In this document: positions 45,943 through 55,443 of the stretch, piece after piece | Position numbering within the stretch: position 1 is the stretch's first letter | Layout of the letters: each line of letters starts with the position of its first letter | Source: HdN1 sp052035295 | GTDB taxonomy: Bacteria > Pseudomonadota > Gammaproteobacteria > Pseudomonadales > Ketobacteraceae | Direction: 5' to 3' | DNA: 64,000 bases | Assembly: GCA_052035295.1 (NCBI GenBank) | Contig: JBPOHS010000001.1 | Coordinates: 47,038 to 111,037 of the forward strand | Program-made: the position numbers and the translations under genes | The notes under the pieces: model-generated | What the model was told of the DNA's origin: nothing | The model's input: only the letters and a program-made list of their open reading frames with translations | The model's database searches: none

Positions 45943-48609
45943 ATGGGTGAATTGCGTTTTGATGGTCGTGTTGCAATTGTAACGGGCGCCGGTGGTGGCC
46001 TGGGTCGTTCACACGCGCTGGTGCTGGCAGCACGCGGTGCGAAAGTCGTGGTGAATGATCTGGGGGGGAGTGCACATGGTTCCGGACAATCGACCTCTGC
46101 TGCCGACAAGGTGGTTGCAGAGATTCGTGCCATGGGTGGAGAAGCAGTAGCCAACTATGACTCGGTCGAGAACGGGGAGGCCATCGTCAAAACGGCGCTG
46201 GACGCATTTGGCACGGTGGATATCGTCATCAATAACGCCGGCATTCTGCGGGATGTCAGTTTCAACAAAATGACGCAAGGCGATTGGGATCTCGTGTTGC
46301 GCGTGCATCTCACCGGTAGCATGAGCGTGTCGCATGCCGCCTGGCCCATCATGCGTGACAAGGGGTTTGGACGCATTGTCATGACCACGTCGGCCGCCGG
46401 TATTTACGGCAATTTCGGGCAGGCGAATTACAGCGCGGCCAAATTGGGTATTCTCGGGCTTGCCAACACGCTGGCCGAAGAAGGCCGCAGCAAGAATGTA
46501 CTGGTGAACACTATTGCGCCCCTCGCCGCATCGCGCCTCACGGAAACCATCATGCCTCCGCAACTGCTGGAAATGTTGCAGCCAGAAGCGGTCAGCCCGT
46601 TGGTGGCCTGGCTGTGCCATGAGGAATGCAAGGAAACCAAATCACTGTTCGAGGTGGGTGCAGGTTACATTGCAAAACTGCGCTGGGAACGGACCGCCGG
46701 GTACTTTTTTCCGAACAAGCGCCCGTTCACCCTGGATGATGTGGCGAAACGTTGGCAGAAGATTACCGATTTCAGTGAATCGACCCATCCCACGAACACC
46801 ACGGAATCCATCACGCCAATCATCAGCGGCATCAGTAACCCACCCCTGGGCGGCAATGAGTTCATCGATCTCGATCTGGCCGCGAAAACCAAACTGGAAC
46901 TGGAATCGTCCTACGACGAACGCGATCTGGCACTCTATGCCTTGGGTATCGGTGCAGCGCGCGATCCCCTGGATCGCAACGAACTGAAATACGTCTATGA
47001 AATGGGCGGAAGTTTTGCTGCGTTGCCAACCTTTGGGGTGATGCCGCAGATGAATGCCATGCTGTCTGCCGCCAAAAAAGGCGGGCTGAAACTGCCCGGC
47101 ATGAATTTTGGTTTTGAGCGCTTGTTGCATGGCGAGCAGTACACCGAGATCAAGCGCCCCTTGCCACCACATGCCCACTTGAAGCATACCTTCAAACTCA
47201 AGCAGGCATGGGATAAGGCGCCGAATGCAGTCGTCACGTTCGCCATCAGCTCTTGCGATGAGCAAGGGAATGAAGTCGTTTACAACGAAATGACCGCTTT
47301 TGTGAAAGGTGCGGGTGGTTGGGGCGGAGATCGGGGCCCGAGCACCGAAGAAAATGTGCCGCCTGCACGTGAACCCGATGCCGTTATCGAAGAAAAGACC
47401 GATGCCAACCAGACCTTGTTGTACCGTCTGTCAGGCGACTGGAACCCGTTGCACGCCGATCCGGATTTCGCCAAGGCATTTGGCTATGAACGCCCGATTC
47501 TGCATGGGCTGTGTACCTATGGTTATTGTGGCCGTCATGTGATCAAGGCCTTCAGCAATAACGATCCGCGTTACTTCAAGAGTATCAAGGTGCGTTTCGC
47601 CAAGAGCGTTTTCCCCGGCGATACGCTGATAACACGTATGTGGAAGGAATCCGAGACGCGGGTGGTATTTGAAACCCTGGTCAAGGAACGCAACGAAGTC
47701 GTGATCAAGAACGCCGTCATTGAATTGTACAAGGACATTCCACAAGCGAAGCCTGCGGTCAGCGCACCCGCGCAAAAAGAGGACGCTGCAAAACCTGCTG
47801 TAACACAAAGCGTTGAACCTCAGGTGTCTGATGTGTTTACCGCTATCCGCAAGCACATCGAAAGCAATGCAGGTTTGGTGGGGCAGGTGGGGACCGTGTT
47901 TCAATTCAAGTTTGCCGATCCAGACAGTAGCTGGGCGATAGACCTGAAAAATGGCAGTGGGGCGGTCAGCGAAGGCGTTATTGAAAAACCGGACGTCACA
48001 CTGGAGTTGAGTCAGGCCAATTTCATCGGCATGTGCACTGGCGCCGAGGATGCTCAGAAGCTGTATTTCGGCGGCAAACTGAAAATCAGTGGCAATATCA
48101 TGGCGTCGAACAAGCTCGCATTCCTGCAGAAAATGGATCCGCAGCTCGTCAAGGATGCCATGGCGCAACGTTTGAAGTCGGGCGCACAAACGCCAGCAAC
48201 CTCTTCGGCCACAGCGACATCTTCGGCCAAAGAAACAGCGAGTGGCACTGCCAAGGCAGCACCGTCATCATCATCAGTGAAGCAGGCCCCCAAAGCTCCG
48301 ATACTAATTGACAAGCTGTCTGCTCATATCGGGTCTCAGGAACGCTCTACACTGCCTGTGGCGAACATCGTGTTGACGATCAGTGATATCGAACGCTCGT
48401 GGACGCTGGATTTTGCCGCTGCGCCAGCGACAGTGCGTGAAGGCACCGATGCCGCAGCGAAGACAACCCTGGTCATTAGCGACAGTGATTTTGAAGCACT
48501 CTCCAATGGCAAGGCAGAGCTGCGCGATCTCTATCAGCACGGTAAATTGCGGGTGAATGGCGAGTTGCTGCCCGTGCATCAACTCGGCTTTCTGAAAGGT
48601 TTTTTTTGA
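45943..48609 (+). CDS. MFP-2-like multifunctional beta-oxidation protein (SDR - MaoC - SCP2 - SCP2)
   Basis: An 888-residue fusion resembling peroxisomal D-bifunctional protein (HSD17B4). Residues about 1-250 are an SDR 3-hydroxyacyl-CoA dehydrogenase (VTGAGGGLGRSHAL; Ser...NYSAAKLG). About 300-600 are a double hot-dog MaoC-type (R)-enoyl-CoA hydratase with the catalytic stretch SGDWNPLHADPDFAKAFGYE near residue 497. An SCP2 sterol/lipid-carrier domain spans about 627-740 (KLYFGGKLKISGNI). An Ala/Ser/Thr linker (745-780) precedes a second SCP2-like domain at about 785-888 (LYQHGKLRVNGELLPVHQLG). It hydrates and then oxidises enoyl-CoA. The doubled SCP2 is unusual. GGAG lies seven bases before ATG 45943. 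Confidence 0.92.
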   Translation: MGELRFDGRVAIVTGAGGGLGRSHALVLAARGAKVVVNDLGGSAHGSGQSTSAADKVVAEIRAMGGEAVANYDSVENGEAIVKTALDAFGTVDIVINNAGILRDVSFNKMTQGDWDLVLRVHLTGSMSVSHAAWPIMRDKGFGRIVMTTSAAGIYGNFGQANYSAAKLGILGLANTLAEEGRSKNVLVNTIAPLAASRLTETIMPPQLLEMLQPEAVSPLVAWLCHEECKETKSLFEVGAGYIAKLRWERTAGYFFPNKRPFTLDDVAKRWQKITDFSESTHPTNTTESITPIISGISNPPLGGNEFIDLDLAAKTKLELESSYDERDLALYALGIGAARDPLDRNELKYVYEMGGSFAALPTFGVMPQMNAMLSAAKKGGLKLPGMNFGFERLLHGEQYTEIKRPLPPHAHLKHTFKLKQAWDKAPNAVVTFAISSCDEQGNEVVYNEMTAFVKGAGGWGGDRGPSTEENVPPAREPDAVIEEKTDANQTLLYRLSGDWNPLHADPDFAKAFGYERPILHGLCTYGYCGRHVIKAFSNNDPRYFKSIKVRFAKSVFPGDTLITRMWKESETRVVFETLVKERNEVVIKNAVIELYKDIPQAKPAVSAPAQKEDAAKPAVTQSVEPQVSDVFTAIRKHIESNAGLVGQVGTVFQFKFADPDSSWAIDLKNGSGAVSEGVIEKPDVTLELSQANFIGMCTGAEDAQKLYFGGKLKISGNIMASNKLAFLQKMDPQLVKDAMAQRLKSGAQTPATSSATATSSAKETASGTAKAAPSSSSVKQAPKAPILIDKLSAHIGSQERSTLPVANIVLTISDIERSWTLDFAAAPATVREGTDAAAKTTLVISDSDFEALSNGKAELRDLYQHGKLRVNGELLPVHQLGFLKGFF

Positions 48610-48666
48610 GCCGCGTGACAGCATTTAGTCGCGTGACTGCATTTTATAACGTTTGAGGAAATGATC

Positions 48667-49848
48667 ATGAAAAGACGCGTGAATGTGATCGGCGTGGGTA
48701 TGACGAAATTTGCAAAGCCTGGCGCCAGCCCCGAATATTACACCATGGCAAAAGATGCCGGTCTCAATGCCCTGAAAGATGCAGGTATTCCGTACAAGGA
48801 CATCGAGCAGGCATTTGTCGGTTATGTTTATGGTGATTCCACTTGCGGCCAGCGCGCCGTGTACGAGCTGGGATTGACTGGAATTCCGGTCGTAAACGTC
48901 AATAACAATTGTTCCACCGGGTCAAGCGCCCTGTATCTTGCGCGTCAGGCCATCGAAGGGGGCCTTGCCGAGTGCGTGCTCGCGCTTGGCTTCGAAAAAA
49001 TGGAGAAGGGGGCGTTGAGCGCGAAGTTCAATGATCGCGAACCACCCATGACCAAGCATGCGCAAGTCATGATGGAGGTTCAGGGTTTTACCCAGGCGCC
49101 TCCCGCCGCGCAAATGTTCGGTGGCGCCGGCCGCGAATACCGTTGGGAACACGGTACCAAACGCGAAACCTTTGCCCAGATTTCAGTAAAGGCACGCCAA
49201 CATGCCAGTCGGAATCCCTACGCGCTGTTTGGGCAGGTGCTATCGCTCGAAGAAGTCATGGCGTCGGAAGAGGTGTTTGATCCGTTGACACGATTCCAGT
49301 GTTGCCCACCCACTTGCGGCGCGGGCGCGGCCATACTGTGTTCCGATGAGTTTGCCAAAAAGCATGGTATCAGCAATCCCGTGTATATCGCGGCTCAATC
49401 AATGACCACTGACTATGCGTCGAGTTTCGATGAGCGCAGCATGATCAAAATGGTCGGCTATGACATGACGGTTAACGCCGCACGTCAGGTATATGAAGCC
49501 GCCGGCATCGGCCCGGAAGATGTGCAGGTGGTGGAATTGCATGACTGCTTTACCGCCAACGAATTACTGACTTACGAAGGATTGGGCTTGTGCCCGCAGG
49601 GGGGTGCCGAGAAGTTCATCTGGGATGGCGACAATACCTACGGAGGCAAGTACGTTACCAATCCCTCTGGTGGCTTGCTATCCAAAGGACACCCGCTGGG
49701 TGCGACCGGGCTGGCGCAGTGTACAGAACTGGTATGGCAGCTGCGCGGCATGGCGGAACAGCGTCAGGTCGCCAATGCGCGTATTGCGTTGCAGCATAAT
49801 CTGGGACTGGGTGGTGCGTGTGTGGTGACACTTTATCGTCGGGACTGA
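48667..49848 (+). CDS. SCPx-type thiolase / lipid-transfer protein
   Basis: A 393-residue thiolase that cleaves 3-ketoacyl-CoA with coenzyme A. The nucleophile is in NNNCSTGSSALYLARQAIEGG read in two parts, near residue 83. The HDCF motif (VVELHDCFTANELLTYEGLG) is strikingly like mammalian SCPx, and the C-terminal GHPLGATGLAQ and HNLGLGGACVV motifs complete the active site. SCPx enzymes handle alpha-methyl branched and bile-acid side chains, releasing propionyl-CoA. Here the SCP2 domain is absent and instead carried, twice, by the upstream protein. GAGGAA is best placed for ATG 48667 rather than 48661. Confidence 0.92.
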   Translation: MKRRVNVIGVGMTKFAKPGASPEYYTMAKDAGLNALKDAGIPYKDIEQAFVGYVYGDSTCGQRAVYELGLTGIPVVNVNNNCSTGSSALYLARQAIEGGLAECVLALGFEKMEKGALSAKFNDREPPMTKHAQVMMEVQGFTQAPPAAQMFGGAGREYRWEHGTKRETFAQISVKARQHASRNPYALFGQVLSLEEVMASEEVFDPLTRFQCCPPTCGAGAAILCSDEFAKKHGISNPVYIAAQSMTTDYASSFDERSMIKMVGYDMTVNAARQVYEAAGIGPEDVQVVELHDCFTANELLTYEGLGLCPQGGAEKFIWDGDNTYGGKYVTNPSGGLLSKGHPLGATGLAQCTELVWQLRGMAEQRQVANARIALQHNLGLGGACVVTLYRRD

Positions 49849-49911
49849 GAGCGGATTTTCTGCGCCAACGTTGCCGGCGGCAGACAATGTGGTCGTTATC
49901 AGGCATCAACG

Positions 49912-49947
49912 ATGAGACAGGCCCGCATCACAGCGGGCCTGTCTCAT
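49912..49947 (+). terminator. Perfect 15-bp stem-loop after the thiolase gene
   Basis: ATGAGACAGGCCCGC and GCGGGCCTGTCTCAT pair perfectly around a six-base loop. It ends the beta-oxidation operon, 63 bases after the stop. There is no T tract, so termination may be factor-assisted. Confidence 0.65.
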
Positions 49948-50012
49948 GTCATTGTAGCGTCATGACGATTTGGATAAAGTGACAGCTTTGCGCTTGTGAT
50001 CCGGAGTCTGTC

Positions 50013-51653
50013 ATGAAAACGATGTTGCGTGCTGCGTTTCTTGTTGCCTTCCTTTCTGCCTGTGAGTTTTCGCCCAAGGACAGCGCTGATGATGCCAGCT
50101 CGTCAGCTACCAGTGGCAGTTCCCTCACTTTTCTCGTTATCAATGACACCTACAGGCTTGACAATTTTCCGTATGTTCGCAGTCTGAGAAAATCCCTGGA
50201 AGCGCAGGGCAGGGATGTCGTGCTCTTGCATGCAGGCGATTTTCTGTATCCCTCGATGCTGAGTCAGCGTTTCGATGGGGCGCAGATGGTCGACGTATTC
50301 AATTACCTGGACGGAGACGGGGGTAAATTCGACGACTATTTCCTGCTGACTTTTGGCAACCACGAGTTCGAGAAAGACCGGATGAAGCATGTGCCACTGC
50401 TGCGACAACGCATCGCAGATTCCGGTTTTACCTGGCTACATACCAATCTGGTGTTCCGGAATGGGCTGGATGGGCAGCCGTTCAGCGAAGCCCCACCTTT
50501 GGCAATGTCCCGAATGGTGACGGTAAACGGTATCAAGGTCGGGTTTGTCAGTGCCACGACCAAGATCAAACCGGCCGAGTACATAGAGAAATTTGACAAC
50601 CCGGTGACTGCCCTGCGCGACCGCATACGTGAATTGCGAGCGCAAGGTGCGCGTTATGTGGTCGCTGTCACCCATCTGACCGTTGCCGAAGACAAAGCAT
50701 TGATCATGGCGTTGGGTGACGATGCCCCCGATTTGGTGGCGGGTGGTCACGAGCATGATAGGCAGAAGTTCGATGTCAACGGTCGTCTGCTGGTCAAAGC
50801 CGATGCCGATGCAAATAGCGCCGCCGTCGTTCAGGTCACGCTTGAAGACAAGCAACCGGAAACGTCTGTGGAGTTTGTTTCACTGCCCGGGAAATATGTT
50901 GCCGATCCCCTGGTGCAGGAACGCGTGGACCATTGGGTTAAAAAATTCGAAGATCAGCACTGCCGTGAACAAGGCGCGCCTTCTGATTGCATGCGGACAG
51001 CGATTGGAAAAACGCAGGTGGATCTGATCGCCGAAGAGCTGACCATTCGCCGCTTTGAAACCAATCTGGGCGATTACCTCGCGGATTCCGCGCTGGCCGC
51101 GTTTCGAGCGCAAGGCGCCCAGGTGGCCTTCCTGAATTCCGGTGGCATGCGCATGAACTACAATATTCCCGCGGGTCCGATCACCCGAACGCATATCGAT
51201 TCTTTGTTCGCGTTTCCCGCGAAGTTGAACATGATCAAGCTATCTGGTAAGCAATTACAACAAATCGTCAATCACGCCATCACGGATTGGACGGGGAATG
51301 GTCGCTGGTTGCAAATCAGTGGTTTTGCCTTTCATCATGACCCGATAAAAGCGACCGCGACCCAATTGAGTCTCGTCACACCTTCAGGGCTGACGCCTGT
51401 GAAACCGGATGATGTCATTCTCGCGGTCACTAATGATTTTCTGTTGAATCGTGCTGGCGATCAGGATGGTTACACCATGATCGGGCAGGAGATGTCCGTC
51501 ACTCCTCCGAATGCTTCGGTTGACCTCAAGGCGCTGGTCATAAAACAGCTTTTGCAAGCAGGCGATGTCGGCATTGCTCCAGCGATCGATGGAAGAATAT
51601 GCAATGCGGCTTCTGACGGCCCTTGCCTGTTGTCATCGACGCCTACACGTTGA
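50013..51653 (+). CDS. Metallophosphatase / 5'-nucleotidase-like lipoprotein
   Basis: A 546-residue predicted lipoprotein (signal peptide ending LSAC, residue 17). The N-terminal calcineurin-like domain has LVINDTYRL, LLHAGDFLYPS, FGNHEFE, VTHLTVAED and VAGGHEHDRQ. The C-terminal 5'-nucleotidase domain has NLGDYLADSAL and FLNSGGMRMNY. In UshA the first motif is NDxH; here it is NDTY, a variant seen in some homologues. It probably hydrolyses nucleotides or other phosphoesters outside the cytoplasm. CGGAG lies seven bases before the ATG. Its last 11 bases overlap the convergent gene. Confidence 0.85.
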   Translation: MKTMLRAAFLVAFLSACEFSPKDSADDASSSATSGSSLTFLVINDTYRLDNFPYVRSLRKSLEAQGRDVVLLHAGDFLYPSMLSQRFDGAQMVDVFNYLDGDGGKFDDYFLLTFGNHEFEKDRMKHVPLLRQRIADSGFTWLHTNLVFRNGLDGQPFSEAPPLAMSRMVTVNGIKVGFVSATTKIKPAEYIEKFDNPVTALRDRIRELRAQGARYVVAVTHLTVAEDKALIMALGDDAPDLVAGGHEHDRQKFDVNGRLLVKADADANSAAVVQVTLEDKQPETSVEFVSLPGKYVADPLVQERVDHWVKKFEDQHCREQGAPSDCMRTAIGKTQVDLIAEELTIRRFETNLGDYLADSALAAFRAQGAQVAFLNSGGMRMNYNIPAGPITRTHIDSLFAFPAKLNMIKLSGKQLQQIVNHAITDWTGNGRWLQISGFAFHHDPIKATATQLSLVTPSGLTPVKPDDVILAVTNDFLLNRAGDQDGYTMIGQEMSVTPPNASVDLKALVIKQLLQAGDVGIAPAIDGRICNAASDGPCLLSSTPTR

Positions 51654-52320
51654 CAAGATAGGTGTGTACGGGTAACGAGCGAGTTGTTGCTATCATCAGA
51701 AATTCTGCGCCGGCATAGTCAAGACACTCATGTGCTTCTTTGCTGACGAAAGGTCTGTTTCTGAACTGCTCTTGCAAATGTCGCGGAAATTTAACCTTAC
51801 GAGACGTATCCGGTAGCATGGTTACCGTCATCTTTTTGTCTGGATTCTTTATCTGGATGGCGTAACACCCATGGGTTGGAAATCGGAATTTCTCTGTAAA
51901 GCTTAGTGCCTGGTTTTCATCATCAACGTTATACAGAAGATGGTGAACGTCTTTCATCTTGATAATGCTGTAACGGCCGCGAGCCACTGGCAACGCGTCC
52001 GGCAGATTGAGGGGTTGATTATCCTCAGGGAAAAGCAGCGCCTGCTGCCATGGATTGTCCGGATCCAGTTGCAAATAGTCTATGCCCTCGACGGCACCCC
52101 AAATGGGTTGCGAAAAGTCAGGTGTATTACCATGTGTTCTTCTCACCATGGAAAGGATGCGAAACTTGGCCCGTTCCAGCGGTTTCAGCACCAGATAGAA
52201 ATGTTGCACTGCCTCCGGGTTGTTTTGCACTTCATTCCTGATACCTGTTCGATAGAAAAAGTAGATGTTACCCGTTTCCAGCGTCTGGTAGTCCGTGTGT
52301 GAACCAAGAGAATCTTCCAT
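51643..52320 (-). CDS. Conserved-looking cytosolic protein, unknown
   Basis: A 225-residue soluble protein. AGGGGG lies five bases before ATG 52320, so the longer open frame is not used. The order of motifs (ETGNIYFFYRTGI, VQHFYLVLKP, IWGAVEGIDYL, VARGRYSIIKMKDVHHLLY, GCYAIQIKNP) recalls a widespread uncharacterised bacterial family that I can describe but not name. No catalytic motif is evident. The neighbours (nucleotidase lipoprotein, DUF1264 lipoprotein) give no clear pathway. Confidence 0.6.
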   Translation of the reverse strand: MEDSLGSHTDYQTLETGNIYFFYRTGIRNEVQNNPEAVQHFYLVLKPLERAKFRILSMVRRTHGNTPDFSQPIWGAVEGIDYLQLDPDNPWQQALLFPEDNQPLNLPDALPVARGRYSIIKMKDVHHLLYNVDDENQALSFTEKFRFPTHGCYAIQIKNPDKKMTVTMLPDTSRKVKFPRHLQEQFRNRPFVSKEAHECLDYAGAEFLMIATTRSLPVHTYLVNV

Positions 52321-52503
52321 AACGTCCCCCTTGCGCCACGCATCCCGGCGTTGCAAATCCTTGCAACTGGTACCGGGATTCAGCATATAAAAAAGACATA
52401 CGTGCACCGGAAAGGTTCAAAGGCTATTTTCGCCGCGTTGATGAGGATGAAAAACAGTCAGTGAACTCGTTACCGGTACCGTAACGCGTGGCTGTGTCCC
52501 TCA

Positions 52504-53363
52504 TTAGTCAGGTGATGGTGTATCCGAAGAAGGTAAGTCGGGTGTGGACTCGGTACCTGTTCCCTCGGTCGGGATGTCGGTGTCAGGCGGTGGCACCAGG
52601 ATCGATGCCACTTTGACCAGGTTCAGCTGCATGGCGCCATCCCTCTCCCACGCGTTCGCCAAGGGATCAACCATGGGCACCGGAATATTTTCCCTGGCGA
52701 GAACCAATTGCTTCGTGTCTACATTCAGGTTTCTGTCGCGCTGACTGACCAGCATGGGATTCAGTTGGCCATCCGCTGTAAAACTCATCATCAGCGCAGG
52801 AATGCCGACAGGTAATTGCGGATGGAGCTCGGAATGCCATGTATGCCAGGTTTTTCCATAAGTACTCACTAGTCGCCGCATGAGTTCATTTTCATCCGTC
52901 GTATTTAACCCGTGAGCGGCGAGTGCACCGGATTTAACCTCGTAATGATGACTGTGCCATAAAATTTTTCTTCTGGGGGAAGATTGTTGAATAATCGTTC
53001 GCTGATGATGTACTCGATTCCAATTAACTTCGCATCAGAGGTGTTTCCGTCATAGATAGTCGCCTGCATGAATTCATCGTTCATCTTTGCGACATAATGA
53101 TGTGCTTGAACTTGTGCTTGCATGTTGCCACTATAAAAATGAAATCCATCGAGGTAGGTGCTGATCGCTTCAAGTGGCGAATTTTTCAGAACAGAATCGG
53201 CACCAGCTTCCCGGTTGAAGGCGCTTTCCCTCTCCGACTTTCGGTGCTCAGAAGACTTCACGTCTTTCGGTTGATCATCACAAGCGATAAGAGCGAATGC
53301 CAGAAAAAACCAGGAAGATAGACGAAGGTTGGCGATGTATCGATATGGAAGTGGTTTGTGCAT
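52504..53363 (-). pseudogene. DUF1264 (oil-body-associated-protein-like) lipoprotein with a frameshift
   Basis: Two open frames together spell one DUF1264 protein of about 286 residues. The first (53363 to 52905) has a signal peptide with LIAC lipobox and the family start STYLDGFHFYSGNMQAQVQAHHY, then IGIEYIISERLF. After PPEEK it goes out of frame and stops. Reading in the other frame from the A-run (plus-strand T-run 52965-52969) restores HSHHYEVKSGALAAHGLNT, then ELMRRLVSTYGKTWHTWH and the rest. One added A in that run would give a continuous gene (861 bases). The tail is Pro/Thr/Ser/Asp-rich. It may be a true mutation, phase variation or a sequencing error. Confidence 0.82.
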
Positions 53364-53453
53364 GGGGAGAACGTCCTTGTTCGTGAGTGTAATGATTCCG
53401 ATGTCATCGTCCGTTTTGGACGGCTTCCACTTTAGATAGTTGCAAGCACTGTA

Positions 53454-54800
53454 TCAATGTCTGTCATGAAGCCATTCGTTTGCGTTCGGGTCATGCACAT
53501 CTGTCGGTAGCAGGAAAATCTTCGAGGTGTCTTTGCGGGATGATGCCAGTATCTGATTTGCACCTATTTCACCGCTGGAAAAGAAGTGGCTGCAACCAGC
53601 CAAATAAAGTTCCCACAGGCGATAGGCTGTTTCACTCGCCACAGTAACGGCGTGTTCATGGTGTGCTCTCAGTCGTGCCAACCAGTGCTTGAGGGTCATG
53701 ACATAATGCCGATGCATTGACGCGATATCGTGAATTTCGAAGCCAGCATTCTCAAAATTGGAGCACGTGACGCTCAACCTGGGGAGCTCTCCTTCAGGGT
53801 GAATATATTGATGAATGTATTCCTTGATTTGCGAGCGTTGGTGACCTTCAAAACTGTTCATGGAATGCGACAGGATTCGCCCGCCAGGTTTCAGCATGCG
53901 TCTCAAGCGCTGGTAGTCGTTGAGAGAACTTGATCGAACACCCTGATCGAAAGTGCCGATATCCAATACACCGTCATATCGGGCTTTTGCAGGCAAGTCG
54001 CGAAAATCCATCAGGCGTATGTTCACACGATTCGCGAGTCCTTCTCCATGAACCCGTGCCAACGAGTACTGATATTGTTGACGATTTGTTGTGATACCGT
54101 CCACCGTAACATTGTGGTGACGTGCAGCCCAGCACGCAAACGCACCCCAACCGCATCCGACATCCAGTATGTGTTGCCCGCTTTGCAACCTGAGTTTCCG
54201 ACAAACCTGGTCGAATTTGTTGAGTTGCGCAGCCGCTAACGATTGATTGTCCATGTCGAAATATGCACAGGAATATACCATGTCAGGATCCAGCCACAGC
54301 CGATAGAAGGAATTTCCCACATTTCGTTGGCGGCTCAACACTGACATGGATGAGGTTTTTAATGCAGACAGGGAAGGCTGTGCGCCCGTTGAAAAAACAC
54401 TTTTTAGCGTCGATATTCTCAGTGCATTCTTGGTGACAAACCATTTCTCCTGCAACGTAAAATGTTGTCGCGATATCCATTCGCCCAGATGAAACAAGTC
54501 TTCCAGACGACCTTCTACAGTAAAAATCCCACTTAGATAGTGTTTGGTCAACAAGACCAGATCACGCCTCAGCAAAATATCACTGATAACTGATGGATCG
54601 TTAACAACAATGCAGAATTTTGATTTTGCTTCTCCGCAGATGGTTTCGCCGTTCCACAAGCGGACAGAGATGGGATTGGGATAGCCCCTCAACATGACTG
54701 ATAACACATTGCGTGCGGCTTGTACGTCGTCAGTGATTGCATGGGATGAGCGAGCTGGAGTTAAAAGCAATTCCTTTTTGTTTTTTAACAGAATGGACAT
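53454..54800 (-). CDS. Cyclopropane-fatty-acyl-phospholipid synthase-like methyltransferase
   Basis: A 448-residue SAM-dependent enzyme of the CFA synthase family, which adds a methylene or methyl group to unsaturated acyl chains of membrane lipids. The N-terminal region (about 40-130) is the SCP2-like lipid-binding extension of the family. The SAM motif is GQHILDVGCGWGAFACWAAR (about 195), followed by VDGITTNRQQYQYSLAR, LDIGTFDQGV and MKPGGRILSHSMN (here LKPGGRILSHSMN). The HPEGELPRLS segment is also typical. GAGGGG lies seven bases before ATG 54800. The exact product (cyclopropane, methyl-branched or hydroxy acid) cannot be told. Confidence 0.88.
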   Translation of the reverse strand: MSILLKNKKELLLTPARSSHAITDDVQAARNVLSVMLRGYPNPISVRLWNGETICGEAKSKFCIVVNDPSVISDILLRRDLVLLTKHYLSGIFTVEGRLEDLFHLGEWISRQHFTLQEKWFVTKNALRISTLKSVFSTGAQPSLSALKTSSMSVLSRQRNVGNSFYRLWLDPDMVYSCAYFDMDNQSLAAAQLNKFDQVCRKLRLQSGQHILDVGCGWGAFACWAARHHNVTVDGITTNRQQYQYSLARVHGEGLANRVNIRLMDFRDLPAKARYDGVLDIGTFDQGVRSSSLNDYQRLRRMLKPGGRILSHSMNSFEGHQRSQIKEYIHQYIHPEGELPRLSVTCSNFENAGFEIHDIASMHRHYVMTLKHWLARLRAHHEHAVTVASETAYRLWELYLAGCSHFFSSGEIGANQILASSRKDTSKIFLLPTDVHDPNANEWLHDRH

Positions 54801-55078
54801 ATTCAAACCCCTCGACTGTCTAGAGTTGCTTCTCTTACGGTCACGAGAGGCGACGCATAAAGCATGCCAGCAACCAAGGGATCAGGTTGTGTGTGCTGCA
54901 ATTGAAGCAGCAAGTGCTTTTCGCCAAAAAATAGGCGTGTCAACAAGGCGGCAGCACGTTGATGGACGCCATGAGGGGCATTGTCAGCAATTGAAAGTAA
55001 AATTTACACAGGCATTGTTACAAAAACAGGCAGCAGAGAACGCTATCAGAAAAACAGTTGGCTGTTGCTGTGCATGGG
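54801..55078. other. 278-base intergenic stretch, AT-richer
   Basis: No coding frame with a ribosome site, hairpin terminator or repeat stands out here. It should hold the promoter of the methyltransferase gene. Confidence 0.5.
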
Positions 55079-55390
55079 CTACTCACAGTAGATGGAGTAG
55101 AGCAGTTGCATGACGCGCCCAACGTTCTTGTTTTTCATTGAGTAGAACACTTGGGACCCGATTTTTCGATAATCGACGATATCCTGATCTTTCAGTTTGG
55201 CGAGATGCTGGGAGAGCGCCGATTGTGACAGTCCGACCAACGCCTCAAGCTCGCTGACATTGCGCTCAGCATCAAGCAGATGACAGAGGATCATCAATCG
55301 GTTCGAATTGGCAAGGATTTTCAGCAGCCGCTCCGCGCTGTCGGCATTTTCATGCATCTTTTCAATGGACAGTTTTTTTTGAAGTGGCAT
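55079..55390 (-). CDS. ArsR-family repressor with BigR/SqrR-like cysteine pair
   Basis: A 103-residue winged-helix repressor. The recognition helix region is VGLSQSALSQHLAKLKDQDI, followed by a wing (YRKIGSQVFYSM). Two cysteines, C36 (RLMILCHLL) and C102 (LLYSIYCE), are 66 residues apart. The same positions and spacing as C42 and C108 of BigR-type persulfide sensors make a reactive-sulfur sensor likely. The metal-site ELCVC motif of ArsR/SmtB arsenic sensors is absent. It is 53 bases after the osmC-like gene and likely in the same transcript. ATG 55390 is preferred to a TTG at 55447. Confidence 0.85.
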   Translation of the reverse strand: MPLQKKLSIEKMHENADSAERLLKILANSNRLMILCHLLDAERNVSELEALVGLSQSALSQHLAKLKDQDIVDYRKIGSQVFYSMKNKNVGRVMQLLYSIYCE

Positions 55391-55443
55391 AGGCGACTCA
55401 ATAGAGATGGGGCACACCACGGCGATCAAAGATCGCCCTGGAT

